A stretch of 64,000 bases of DNA from Sphingomonas sp. 67-36 (GTDB taxonomy: Bacteria; Pseudomonadota; Alphaproteobacteria; Sphingomonadales; Sphingomonadaceae): assembly GCA_001897375.1 (NCBI GenBank), contig MKSU01000009.1:104423-168422 (forward strand), in the 5' to 3' direction. A program made the translations under genes and the position numbers. Shown piece by piece: positions 50,435 to 59,102 of the stretch (its first letter is position 1; every line of letters begins with the position of its first letter). Below the pieces are notes generated by a model. That model did not search any database. It worked only from the letters and a program-made list of their open reading frames with translations, and was not told where the DNA came from.

Positions 50435-51778
50435 ATGATGCATGGCGTAGCGACCGGCGACGACAGCCCGGCCCAGGACGCGGCGGCCTATCCGCGGGGC
50501 ACGCAGCCATGGCTGATGCTTTCCTATCTGACATTGCTGTTCGTGCTGTCGTTCGTCGATCGCAACATGATGCGATCGATGGTCGATCCGATCCGCGCCT
50601 CGCTGGGGATCAGCGACGTGCAGATCAGCCTGCTGGAAGGCGCGGCCTTCGCGACGCTCTATAGCATCATGATCATCCCGATGGGGTTCGCGGCGGACCG
50701 CTTCAATCGCCGCACCCTGCTCGGCGCGGCGGTGGTCGGCTGGTCGGGGATGACGATGCTGGCGGGCTTCGCCTCCTCCTATCGCATGTTGTTCGTCAGC
50801 CGCATGGGGCTGGGAGTGGGCGAGGCCGCGCTCCAGCCGTGCGCGATGTCGATGATCCGCGACAGCTTCCCGCCGCAGCGCCGCGCCTGGCCGCTCGCGA
50901 TCTACACCACCGCGCCGCTGGTCGGCTCCGCGCTGGCGCTGGTGATCGGCGGCGCGCTCTACGGCTTCGCCAAATCGGGCGGGGCAAGCGGCATCCCGAT
51001 CCTCGGCAGCATCGAGCCGTGGCAGTTCGCGATGGTCGTGCCGGGTCTGTTCGGCCTGTGCCTTGGCCTCACGATCTTCCTGTTCCGCGAGCCGCGCCGC
51101 GTCGATGTCGACGCCGGCGAGAGCGCCGGGCTGAAGGATTCGCTGCGCCATATGCGCGGCAATGTGGGGCTGTACGTGCTGGTGTTCGGCGCGGCGGTGC
51201 TGTGGTCGCTCGCCAATACCGGATGGAGCGCGTGGCTCGCCCCGGCGATCGAGCGCCAGCATCATCTGCCGCCGGAAGTGGTCGGCCCGACCGCCGGGAC
51301 GATCGCGCTGATCTGCTCGGCGATCGGCTCGCTCGGCGCCGGCTTCCTGATCGACCGCCGCTCGCTGGCGGGGGACCGGGATGCGATCCTCAAGATCTCG
51401 ATCTGGTTGCAGGCGCTGCAGATCGTGCCGGTGATCGGCATGTTCACGGTGCAGGGGACGACCGGCGTGTGGGTGTGCCTCGCGCTTTCCAATCTGCTGA
51501 TCGGCTCGATGCCGATCGCCGCCTTCGCGATCATCACCGAGATCACGCCGGGCCACCACATCGGCAAGATCGTCGCATTGTTCAATCTGGCGCAGAACTT
51601 CCTTGGCCAGACGATCGGCTCCGCCGTGTTCGCGTTCGTCGGCGAGGAAGTGATCGGCGGGCCGCTCGGCATCGCCTGGGCGATCATCCTTTGCTATCCG
51701 CTGATCATGGCGGTGTCGCTGGTGCTGAGCGTGATGCTGATGCGCGCGCGCCGCCGTTTCCTCGCCCGCAACGGCTGA
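50435..51778 (+). CDS. MFS transporter of the aromatic cluster
   Basis: A 447-aa inner-membrane protein with 12 predicted membrane segments. LSFVDRNMMRSMVDPIRASLG at the first helix and the MFS loop FAADRFNRRTLLG are clear. It resembles the spinster-like or aromatic-acid MFS carriers common in sphingomonads. CAGGAG precedes the ATG. Its probable job is uptake of the aromatic substrate. A bidirectional terminator follows. Confidence 0.87.
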   Translation: MMHGVATGDDSPAQDAAAYPRGTQPWLMLSYLTLLFVLSFVDRNMMRSMVDPIRASLGISDVQISLLEGAAFATLYSIMIIPMGFAADRFNRRTLLGAAVVGWSGMTMLAGFASSYRMLFVSRMGLGVGEAALQPCAMSMIRDSFPPQRRAWPLAIYTTAPLVGSALALVIGGALYGFAKSGGASGIPILGSIEPWQFAMVVPGLFGLCLGLTIFLFREPRRVDVDAGESAGLKDSLRHMRGNVGLYVLVFGAAVLWSLANTGWSAWLAPAIERQHHLPPEVVGPTAGTIALICSAIGSLGAGFLIDRRSLAGDRDAILKISIWLQALQIVPVIGMFTVQGTTGVWVCLALSNLLIGSMPIAAFAIITEITPGHHIGKIVALFNLAQNFLGQTIGSAVFAFVGEEVIGGPLGIAWAIILCYPLIMAVSLVLSVMLMRARRRFLARNG

Positions 51779-51784
51779 CATCCC

Positions 51785-51827
51785 GAAAAGAAAAGGCCCG
51801 GTCCGCAGGGTGCCGGACCGGGCCTTT
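51785..51827. terminator. Bidirectional terminator
   Basis: A perfect 13-bp stem (51792-51804 with 51815-51827) separates the converging MFS and ThDP-enzyme genes. On the minus strand it is followed by TTTTCTTTT; on the plus strand the T run is shorter. It works best for the ThDP-enzyme gene. Confidence 0.85.
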
Positions 51828-51847
51828 CGCTGTTCCGTCCCCGCGCG

Positions 51848-53527
51848 TCAGGCGGGGTCGCCGAGCGGGTTCGGCGGCACCGGGACAGGGGAGGGGACGA
51901 ACGGGTGGATCAGCGCCCACGGGCTGGGCATCTCGCCGACCTTGACCGCGATCAGCGCGGGGCCGCCGCGCTCCTTCGCCGCGCGTAGCGCGTCGCGCAG
52001 GCCGTCGGGCGAATCGGTGATCGTCGTCGGCAGGCCATAAGCGCGGCCGAGCAGCTCGAAATCCGGGCTGGCGACATCGGTGCCGAACTCCGCCCCGAAC
52101 ACGCGGCGCTGGATGCGCTGGACGTTGCCGAACTTGCCGTCGACGAACACCACGATGGACGCATTGAGCTGATCGCGCGCCAGCGTCGCCAGCTCCTGCA
52201 TCCCCCAGCTGAACCCGCCGTCACCGTTGAGCGACACGACGCGCCGGTCCGGGTTGCCATGCGCCGCGCCCAAGGCTGTGTTGAAGCCGTAGCCGAGCGT
52301 GCCCTGATAGCCCGGCGTGACGAAACGGTGCGGGCCATACACCGGGAAGGCGATGTTCGAATAATAACCGACCTGCGTCAGCTCGCTGACGAGGATGTCG
52401 TCATCCGCCATCGTCGAGCGGAGCGCCTGGACGTAATCGTGCTGCGGGCGGATCGCGTCGATCTGCTGCGCGCACCATTGCTTGACCCTGGCGACGCGAT
52501 CGGCCGCCGAAGGCGCCTCGCCCGCGCCGATCGCGGCGAGCAGCGCCTCGGCGCCCGCCTGCACGTCGCCCTCCAGCGCGATGCCCTCGGCGCGCGGCGC
52601 GCCCATGTGGGCGGGATTGGTGTTGAGGTAGATATAGGTCACGCCGTCGCGCTTGTCGGTCGGCTGGGCCGTGCCGTCGAGGAAGCGGCTGCCCGCGACC
52701 AGCACCACATCGGCATGGGGCAGCACCGCGCGGCCGCCCAGCCCGATCAGCGCGAGCGGGTGACGATCGTCGATCAGCCCGCGCCCGGCCTCGCTCATCA
52801 CCACCGGCGCCTGGAGCCGCTCGGCGAGCGCCCGGATCGCGTCGCTCGCGCCGCTGGCCACCGCGCCGCCGCCGGCGCAGATCACCGGATTGCGCGCGCC
52901 GGCCAGCGCGTGCGCGGCGCGGGCGATCGCATCGGCCGCCGGGGCCTGCCGCACCCGCTCCGCACGCGGCAGCAGCGAAACGGGGCCGGTCGCCTGCAAC
53001 ACGTCCGGCGGCACCTCCAGCGCGACAGGGCGCGGCGTGCCCGAGCGGAGCTGGACGAAGGCTTCGTGGACGAGGCCGGGAATATCGGCGGGCGACTTCG
53101 CGATGCCGTGCCACTTGGTCATCGCCTTGAGCACCCCGCTCTGGTCGGGAATCTCGTGCAGCATGCCGTGGCCGGCGCCGATCGTGTTGCTGGGGATCTG
53201 GCCGACGATGAACAGCACCGGCGCGTTGCAGGCATAAGCGGTGGCGATGCCGGAGAGGGCGTTGAGCATCCCCGGACCCGGCACAACCATGCACACCGCC
53301 TCGCGGCCGGTGGTGCGGGCATAGCCGTCCGCCATATAGGAGGTCGCCTGTTCGTGGCGCGGCACGATCAGCCGCAGCTCGTTCGATCGCTGGCGGATCG
53401 CTTCCACCGCCCAATCGAGCTGGATGCCGGGGATCGCGAAAATGTCCTTCGCCCCCTCCACGATCAACTGCGCGACCAGCGCCTGACCGCCGGTCATCTC
53501 GTCCACGCTGCCCATAGTTCCACTCAT
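51848..53527 (-). CDS. Thiamine-diphosphate-dependent enzyme, acetolactate synthase-like
   Basis: A 559-aa ThDP enzyme. The N-terminal domain has the catalytic Glu59 in PRHEQAT; the C-terminal domain binds ThDP and Mg through NGDGGFSWGMQEL and the following acceptor loop with GKFGN. It belongs to the acetolactate synthase/benzoylformate decarboxylase/oxalyl-CoA decarboxylase group; the substrate is uncertain. It could decarboxylate or condense a 2-oxo acid made by the aromatic pathway. ATG 53527 is chosen over 53542 since GGAGG lies eight bases upstream. Confidence 0.85.
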   Translation of the reverse strand: MSGTMGSVDEMTGGQALVAQLIVEGAKDIFAIPGIQLDWAVEAIRQRSNELRLIVPRHEQATSYMADGYARTTGREAVCMVVPGPGMLNALSGIATAYACNAPVLFIVGQIPSNTIGAGHGMLHEIPDQSGVLKAMTKWHGIAKSPADIPGLVHEAFVQLRSGTPRPVALEVPPDVLQATGPVSLLPRAERVRQAPAADAIARAAHALAGARNPVICAGGGAVASGASDAIRALAERLQAPVVMSEAGRGLIDDRHPLALIGLGGRAVLPHADVVLVAGSRFLDGTAQPTDKRDGVTYIYLNTNPAHMGAPRAEGIALEGDVQAGAEALLAAIGAGEAPSAADRVARVKQWCAQQIDAIRPQHDYVQALRSTMADDDILVSELTQVGYYSNIAFPVYGPHRFVTPGYQGTLGYGFNTALGAAHGNPDRRVVSLNGDGGFSWGMQELATLARDQLNASIVVFVDGKFGNVQRIQRRVFGAEFGTDVASPDFELLGRAYGLPTTITDSPDGLRDALRAAKERGGPALIAVKVGEMPSPWALIHPFVPSPVPVPPNPLGDPA

Positions 53528-53836
53528 GCGAATAGCCTCCATTCGCTTAACATGTTATGTTTATCGCCACTCCTTGGCAAGGAGAATGTGTTGCGAGTAG
53601 CGAGACGTCGTAACGAATTATGAGCTTTTTTCCAGAGCGGATCGACGCGTCATTCCCCGATGGCGCGCGCGGTGTGGGCATGATATAGGCGCGCGATCGA
53701 CGACAACACGGGCCAGTGGCGGCGCTCCTTGGAGCGGCCGCGCCGTCAGCGTTCATGTCGACCCCGCTTCAACGGTTTCGTCGCCGCTGATACCGTTCCC
53801 CGAGCCGCCCGCGCGGCCAGATGATCCGTGAGTTAC
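53528..53836. other. Divergent intergenic region
   Basis: About 300 bases between the ThDP-enzyme gene and the helicase, holding both promoters. An AACAT-GTT-ATGTT inverted repeat at 53549-53561 lies just upstream of the ThDP-enzyme ribosome site and may be an operator. A poly-T run at about 53624-53630 follows an AT-rich segment. No gene was recognised. Confidence 0.45.
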
Positions 53837-55582
53837 ATGACCTTTTCCAATCTTCCGCCCGCGATCGCCGAGGCGCTGGCCGAGCGCGGCTATGACGCGC
53901 CCACCGCCGTGCAGGCCGCCGTGGCCGACCCCGGCGCGGAAGGACGCGACCTGATCGTCTCCGCCCAGACCGGCTCCGGCAAGACCGTGGCGTTCGGGCT
54001 GGCGATGGCCGCCGAGCTGCTCGCGGGCGAGGCTACCTTGCCCTTCGCCGAGCTGCCGCTCGCGCTGGTGATCGCCCCGACCCGCGAACTGGCGTTGCAG
54101 GTGAGCCGCGAGCTTGGCTGGCTCTATGCCAGGGCCGGCGCGCGCATCGCGACCTGCGTCGGCGGGATGGACCCATCGAAGGAGCGGCGCGCGCTGCGCG
54201 GCGGCGCGCATATCGTGGTCGGCACGCCGGGGCGGCTGCGCGATCATCTCGAACGCGGTGCGCTCGACTTGTCGGGGCTGCGCGTCGCGGTGCTCGACGA
54301 GGCGGACGAGATGCTCGACATGGGCTTCCGCGAGGACCTGGAGGAAATCCTCGACGCGACGCCGGAAGGGCGCCGCACCCTGCTGTTCTCCGCCACCATG
54401 CCGCGCCCGATCGTCGCGCTGGCGAAACGCTATCAGCGCGACGCGCTGCGCATCGCCACGACGGGCGAGGAGCGGGGCCACGGCGACATCGCCTATCAGG
54501 CGGTGACGGTCTCCCCGTCCGAGATCGAGGCGGCGGTGGTCAACCTGCTGCGCTTCCACGGCGCGGAGACGGCAATGCTGTTCTGCGCCACGCGCGACAA
54601 TGTGCGCCGGCTGCACGCGACTTTGCTGGAGCGCGGCTTCGCGGCGGTGGCGTTGTCGGGCGAACATTCGCAGTCGGAGCGCAACCGCGCGCTGCAGGAA
54701 CTGCGCGACCGGCGCGCCTCGGTGTGCGTCGCGACCGACGTGGCGGCGCGCGGCATAGACCTGCCGGGCCTCAGCCTCGTCATCCATGTCGAGATTCCGC
54801 GCGATGCGGAAACGTTGCAGCACCGCTCCGGCCGCACCGGGCGCGCCGGGCAGAAGGGGACGGCGGTGCTCGTCGTGCCCTATCCGGCGCGGCGGCGAGT
54901 GGAAGCGATGCTGCGCGGCGCGCGGATCAACGCCGAATGGATCGCCGCGCCGACGCCGGAGGCGATCCGCGTGCGCGATCGCGAGCGGCTGCTTGCGGCG
55001 CTGCTGGAGCCGGCGGCGTTCGACGAGGAGGACCGGCTGCTCGGCGAGAAGCTGCTCGCCGAACGTTCGCCCGAGGATATCGCCGCCGCTCTCGTCCGCG
55101 CGCATCGCTCGGCATTGCCCGAGCCGGAGGAGATGATCGAGGACACGCCCGACGCGCGCCGCGCCGCGAAGCAGGAGCGGCATCGGCCGGGCTTCGACGA
55201 GGTGGTGTGGTTCCGCATGGACGTGGGGCGGCGGCAGAATGCCGATCCGCGCTGGATATTGCCGCTGTTGTGCCGGCGCGGACACGTCTCGCGCAACGAG
55301 ATCGGCGCGATCCGCATCGGCCCCTCCGAGACGCATTTCCAGATACCGCGAGCGATCGCCGCGAAGTTCAACGCCGCGCTGGCGCGCACGGCGGGGAAGG
55401 ACGGTGACGGACAGGACGTGCGGATCGAACCGTCCGACAATCCGCCGCATCCCGCCGCGCGCGGCGACCGCGATGGGTCGCCGCGTCATGCGCGTCCAGC
55501 TCGCCCGCATCCTCATGCCGGCGGCCCCGGTGGGAAGCATCGCGCGCGCAAGCCGAACGGGCCACGCGAGCCGCGTCGCTAG
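53837..55582 (+). CDS. DEAD-box RNA helicase, DbpA-like
   Basis: A 581-aa ATP-dependent RNA helicase, probably for ribosome assembly or RNA unwinding. Motif I is AQTGSGKT, Ia PTRELA, II DEAD (in VLDEADEMLDMGF), III SAT, and VI HRSGRTGRAG. A DbpA RNA-binding domain occupies about residues 455-520 (FRMDVGRRQNADPRWILPLL), and the tail is basic with many Arg, Pro and His. ATG 53837 is preferred over GTG 53828 because GTGAG lies just upstream and relatives start MTFSNLPP. Confidence 0.93.
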   Translation: MTFSNLPPAIAEALAERGYDAPTAVQAAVADPGAEGRDLIVSAQTGSGKTVAFGLAMAAELLAGEATLPFAELPLALVIAPTRELALQVSRELGWLYARAGARIATCVGGMDPSKERRALRGGAHIVVGTPGRLRDHLERGALDLSGLRVAVLDEADEMLDMGFREDLEEILDATPEGRRTLLFSATMPRPIVALAKRYQRDALRIATTGEERGHGDIAYQAVTVSPSEIEAAVVNLLRFHGAETAMLFCATRDNVRRLHATLLERGFAAVALSGEHSQSERNRALQELRDRRASVCVATDVAARGIDLPGLSLVIHVEIPRDAETLQHRSGRTGRAGQKGTAVLVVPYPARRRVEAMLRGARINAEWIAAPTPEAIRVRDRERLLAALLEPAAFDEEDRLLGEKLLAERSPEDIAAALVRAHRSALPEPEEMIEDTPDARRAAKQERHRPGFDEVVWFRMDVGRRQNADPRWILPLLCRRGHVSRNEIGAIRIGPSETHFQIPRAIAAKFNAALARTAGKDGDGQDVRIEPSDNPPHPAARGDRDGSPRHARPARPHPHAGGPGGKHRARKPNGPREPRR

Positions 55583-55644
55583 ATTCTCGCGCTGGCGCGG
55601 CGCTCAATTCTGCCCTATCGTGAAATATTCACCGGAAGAAGGCG

Positions 55645-57285
55645 ATGGAGCGAGGGTCGGGGATGGAAGCACTGGACGGGTTGGACGCGGCGCTGGCGCG
55701 GGCAGTGCGCGGGGTTGCGGAGGCTTGCGCGCGGGACGGGCGGCTTGATGGGGCAGCGCTCGACGCGCATCAGGCGGTCATCTACGATCTCGCGCTGAGC
55801 TACGCCGACCTGCTTGCCGCGCGCGAGGCGATGGTGGAGGGGCGATCCACGCTCGATGCGTCGCTCGGCCGCGCCTTCGCCGCCGAGGTGGCACCGGCGG
55901 TGCTGGCGCGGCTGGAGGGCATCTATCTCGCGACGGGTCTGTCGCCCGAGCCGCTCGACGCGCTCGCCGCGCCGGTGCGGGCGCTGCGCCGTGAGGGGGG
56001 CGGGGCGGAGACGCTCGCCGCGCTGGGCCGCGCGGTGTCCGAGGCGGCGGTCGAGCTGGGCGACGTGCCACTCGACGAGCATAGCCTGATCGCGCGCGAC
56101 GCCTTCCGCCGTTTCGCCGCCGATGTGGTCGCGCCGCTGGCGGAGGAAATCCACCGCCGCGACCTCACCGTGCCGGAGACGTTGCTCGAGCCGATGCGCG
56201 AGATGGGGGTGTTCGGCCTGTCGATCCCCGAGCGGTTCGGCGGCTCCGCGCCGGATGTGGGCGAGAACACCCCGATGATGATCGCGGTGACCGAGGCGCT
56301 GTCCGAAGCCTCGCTGGCGGCGGCGGGGAGCCTCATCACCCGGCCGGAGATCCTCACCCGCGCGTTGATGGCCGGCGGCACCGAGGAGCAGAAGGCGCAT
56401 TGGCTGCCGCGCATCGCGGTGGGCGATCCATTGTGCGCGATCGCGATCACCGAGCCGGATCACGGCTCCGACGTCGCCGGGCTGACGCTGCGCGGCACGC
56501 GGACGGAAGGCGGCTGGCTGGTCAACGGCGCCAAGACGTGGTGCACCTTCGCCGGCAAGGCGGGGCTGCTGATGGTCGTCACCCGCACCGATCCCGATCG
56601 CTCGCTCGGCCACCGTGGCCTCAGCCTGCTGCTGGTCGAGAAGCCGTCGTTCGAGGGGCATGAGTTCACCTTCGCCCAGCCCGGCGGCGGAAGCTTGCGC
56701 GGGCGGGCGATCCCGACGGTCGGCTACAGGGGGATGCACTCGTTCGATCTGGTGTTCGAGGATTTCTTCGTGCCGGACGCCAATGTCGTCGGCGGCGAGG
56801 CGGGGCTGGGGCGCGGCTTCTACCTCACCATGGCGGGGATGACCGGCGGGCGCATCCAGACGGCGGGCCGGGCGCTGGGGGTGATGCGCGCGGCGCTGAA
56901 GGCGGCGATCGCCTACGCCGGCGATCGCAAGGTGTTCGGCGCGCCGCTCGGCGATTACCAGCTCACGCAGGTGAAGATCGCGCAGATGGCGGCGCGCTTC
57001 GCCGCCTGTCGCGGGCTGGCCTATGCCGTGGGCCGCGCGCTGGATGAGGGCGGCGGGCGGATGGAGGCGAGCCTCGCCAAGCTGATCGCGTGCCGCTCGG
57101 CCGAGATGGTGACGCGCGAGGCGCTGCAGATCCACGGCGGCATGGGCTATGCCGAGGAGAGCGCGGTGAGCCGCTATTGGATCGACGCGCGCGTGCTGTC
57201 GATCTTCGAGGGCGCGGAGGAAACGCTGGCGCTCAAGGTCATCGGGCGCGGCCTGCTGGAGCAAGCGTTGACGGGGAACGGCTGA
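55645..57285 (+). CDS. Acyl-CoA dehydrogenase with long N-terminal extension
   Basis: A 546-aa acyl-CoA dehydrogenase. The FAD/substrate domains start near residue 140; AITEPDHGSDVAGL and HGGMGYAEE are typical, and the catalytic Glu sits in SIFEGAEE. About 135 residues precede the normal start, the same architecture and total length as (2S)-methylsuccinyl-CoA dehydrogenase of the ethylmalonyl-CoA pathway. That identity is an inference, as no other gene of the pathway is nearby. AAGAAGG precedes the ATG. It follows the helicase by 62 bases. Confidence 0.85.
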   Translation: MERGSGMEALDGLDAALARAVRGVAEACARDGRLDGAALDAHQAVIYDLALSYADLLAAREAMVEGRSTLDASLGRAFAAEVAPAVLARLEGIYLATGLSPEPLDALAAPVRALRREGGGAETLAALGRAVSEAAVELGDVPLDEHSLIARDAFRRFAADVVAPLAEEIHRRDLTVPETLLEPMREMGVFGLSIPERFGGSAPDVGENTPMMIAVTEALSEASLAAAGSLITRPEILTRALMAGGTEEQKAHWLPRIAVGDPLCAIAITEPDHGSDVAGLTLRGTRTEGGWLVNGAKTWCTFAGKAGLLMVVTRTDPDRSLGHRGLSLLLVEKPSFEGHEFTFAQPGGGSLRGRAIPTVGYRGMHSFDLVFEDFFVPDANVVGGEAGLGRGFYLTMAGMTGGRIQTAGRALGVMRAALKAAIAYAGDRKVFGAPLGDYQLTQVKIAQMAARFAACRGLAYAVGRALDEGGGRMEASLAKLIACRSAEMVTREALQIHGGMGYAEESAVSRYWIDARVLSIFEGAEETLALKVIGRGLLEQALTGNG

Positions 57286-57311
57286 CGCGCGCTCCCCGTA
57301 TCCGCGAAGGT

Positions 57312-59102
57312 TCAATAGAAGCGGATGTTGTCCACGGCGAAGGTCATCGTCTCGCCGCCGGGGCGGGTGCCGCCGACCTCGACCTGGACGATATCGTCGC
57401 CCGACCATTGCTTGCCGGGCCGGTTGCCATAGGTCACTGGCTGGAGCGCGCTGAACGGCACCTCTATGCTCGTCCAGCCGATCGCGCCTTTCACCGGCGC
57501 GGACCAGCTTCCCTGCAAGCCGTTGAGGCGCAGCGCGAAATCGCCCGGCCCCTTGATGTCGAAGCGCACGCCCTTGTAGCGGCGCACGTCCACCGGCTGC
57601 ACCGATCCGCGCGTCAGCGGCACAGCGAAGCCGGCATAGGCGCCATCCTTCACCGCCATCCGCGCGGCGAGCTGGAGCGCGTGGCCGCCATCGCTGCGCG
57701 GCACGACCTGCGTGATCTCCACCGAACGGTCGATCCCGCCGTCGCCGGTCTCCAGCCGCAGCGTATCGAGCGTGCTGCGCTTGTCAGGCCGCTCGAAATC
57801 GTCGACCAGCGCCGCGACATTGGTGACGGGCATGTGCGTCGTGCGGTTCGCCTCGGGCAGCGCGGGCGCGCCGGGGCCGAATACCAGCCGGCCGTCGATC
57901 ATCACCTGCGACACCTTGTGGACATCGGCGATCTGCTCCCAGGGCTTGCCGTCGATCAGCAGGAGATCGGCGCGCTTGCCTGGCGCGATCGTGCCGCGAT
58001 CCCCGTCCTGCGCCATGATCTGCGCGCTCGTCCGCGTCGCCGCGACCAGCGCCTGCGACGGCGTCAGCCCCGCGCGCACCAGTAACTCCAGCTCGTGCAG
58101 CGTGGAGGAGCCATGCGGCGTCGACGGCATCCCCGCATCGGTGCCGACGCCGATCGGCACGCCGGCGTCGAACAGCACCTTCACATTATGCAGCGCGTGG
58201 CCGAACTTGGCGACGCTCTGGCGGTAACGCGGGTCATCGGGCTTCGCGCCGCCCTTGTCGGGATCATAGACGGCCAGCGTCGGTATCACCGCCATCTTCG
58301 AGGCGACGATGGTCTTCACCTCATCCGGCGTCATGTCGCGATCCTGCGGGTCGTGCGCGAGCGAGTCCACGCCGCTGCGCGCCGCCAGCACGCCGCGATC
58401 GACCGTGACGGTGTGGGTCAGCACCTTCCACCCGGCCTTGTGCGCGGCATCGGTGAGCGCGTGGAGCGTCCAGCCGTCCATGCTGGTATTGTCCGGCGCC
58501 ACGCCATAGCGCCAGCCGTCGGTGAACGCCTTGATGAGATCGGGCTTATACGGCTTCAGCCGCTCGATCGCGGCGCGCGCGGCGGTGGGGGTGTTGATCC
58601 AGATCGTCGTCGCCTGATCGCCCCAGTCGGCGCCGTGCCCGCCCGGCGTGCTGATCCGCGCGGCGAAATTGACGTGTGGCGAGACGAGTGATTTCAGCCA
58701 CTCGCGGCGCGGCGCATAGCTTTCCGGCTGCTCGTGGAAATCGTTGACGGTGGTGACGCCGGAACGGACGTAGTCGGTCGCGATCTGCGGGGTGGTGTTC
58801 GGTTCACCGGCCGGCGTCCAGTGGGTGTGGAGGTCGTAGAAGCCGGGGAGCAGCGCCTTGCCGCGCGCGTCGATCACCTTCGCGCCGCGCGGCGCCTTGG
58901 CGCCGGGCGTCACCTCCGCGATGCGGCCGTCACGGATCACCACGGTCGCGATATGCGGCGCGGCGCCGGTGCCGTCGAACACGGTCGCGCCGACGATCGC
59001 GGTCGCGCCGTCGCCCGGCGCGGCGGCGAGTTGCCCCGCGCCGATCACGCCGCCTGCGACGAGCAGGGCGATGCCCGCGCGGGAAAGGCTCGAAAACTTC
59101 AT
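57312..59102 (-). CDS. Exported amidohydrolase with CIA30-like C-terminal domain
   Basis: A 596-aa protein. The signal peptide MKFSSLSRAGIALLVAGGVIG is followed by an amidohydrolase domain (about 33-405): metal ligands are in DLHTHW, the carbamylated Lys probably in LIKAFTDG, His in LTHTV and SLAHDP, and Asp in GVGTDAGM. From about residue 415 a CIA30-like domain begins (VDDFERPDKRSTLDTL). The fusion is unusual. Its ATG overlaps the metalloprotease stop as ATGA. It may hydrolyse a dipeptide or amide in the periplasm. Confidence 0.87.
   Translation of the reverse strand: MKFSSLSRAGIALLVAGGVIGAGQLAAAPGDGATAIVGATVFDGTGAAPHIATVVIRDGRIAEVTPGAKAPRGAKVIDARGKALLPGFYDLHTHWTPAGEPNTTPQIATDYVRSGVTTVNDFHEQPESYAPRREWLKSLVSPHVNFAARISTPGGHGADWGDQATTIWINTPTAARAAIERLKPYKPDLIKAFTDGWRYGVAPDNTSMDGWTLHALTDAAHKAGWKVLTHTVTVDRGVLAARSGVDSLAHDPQDRDMTPDEVKTIVASKMAVIPTLAVYDPDKGGAKPDDPRYRQSVAKFGHALHNVKVLFDAGVPIGVGTDAGMPSTPHGSSTLHELELLVRAGLTPSQALVAATRTSAQIMAQDGDRGTIAPGKRADLLLIDGKPWEQIADVHKVSQVMIDGRLVFGPGAPALPEANRTTHMPVTNVAALVDDFERPDKRSTLDTLRLETGDGGIDRSVEITQVVPRSDGGHALQLAARMAVKDGAYAGFAVPLTRGSVQPVDVRRYKGVRFDIKGPGDFALRLNGLQGSWSAPVKGAIGWTSIEVPFSALQPVTYGNRPGKQWSGDDIVQVEVGGTRPGGETMTFAVDNIRFY

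Noticed and set aside
49730-51781. 683-codon minus-strand frame opposite the MarR and MFS genes
   Set aside because: It is a shadow of two recognisable genes and is low in complexity.
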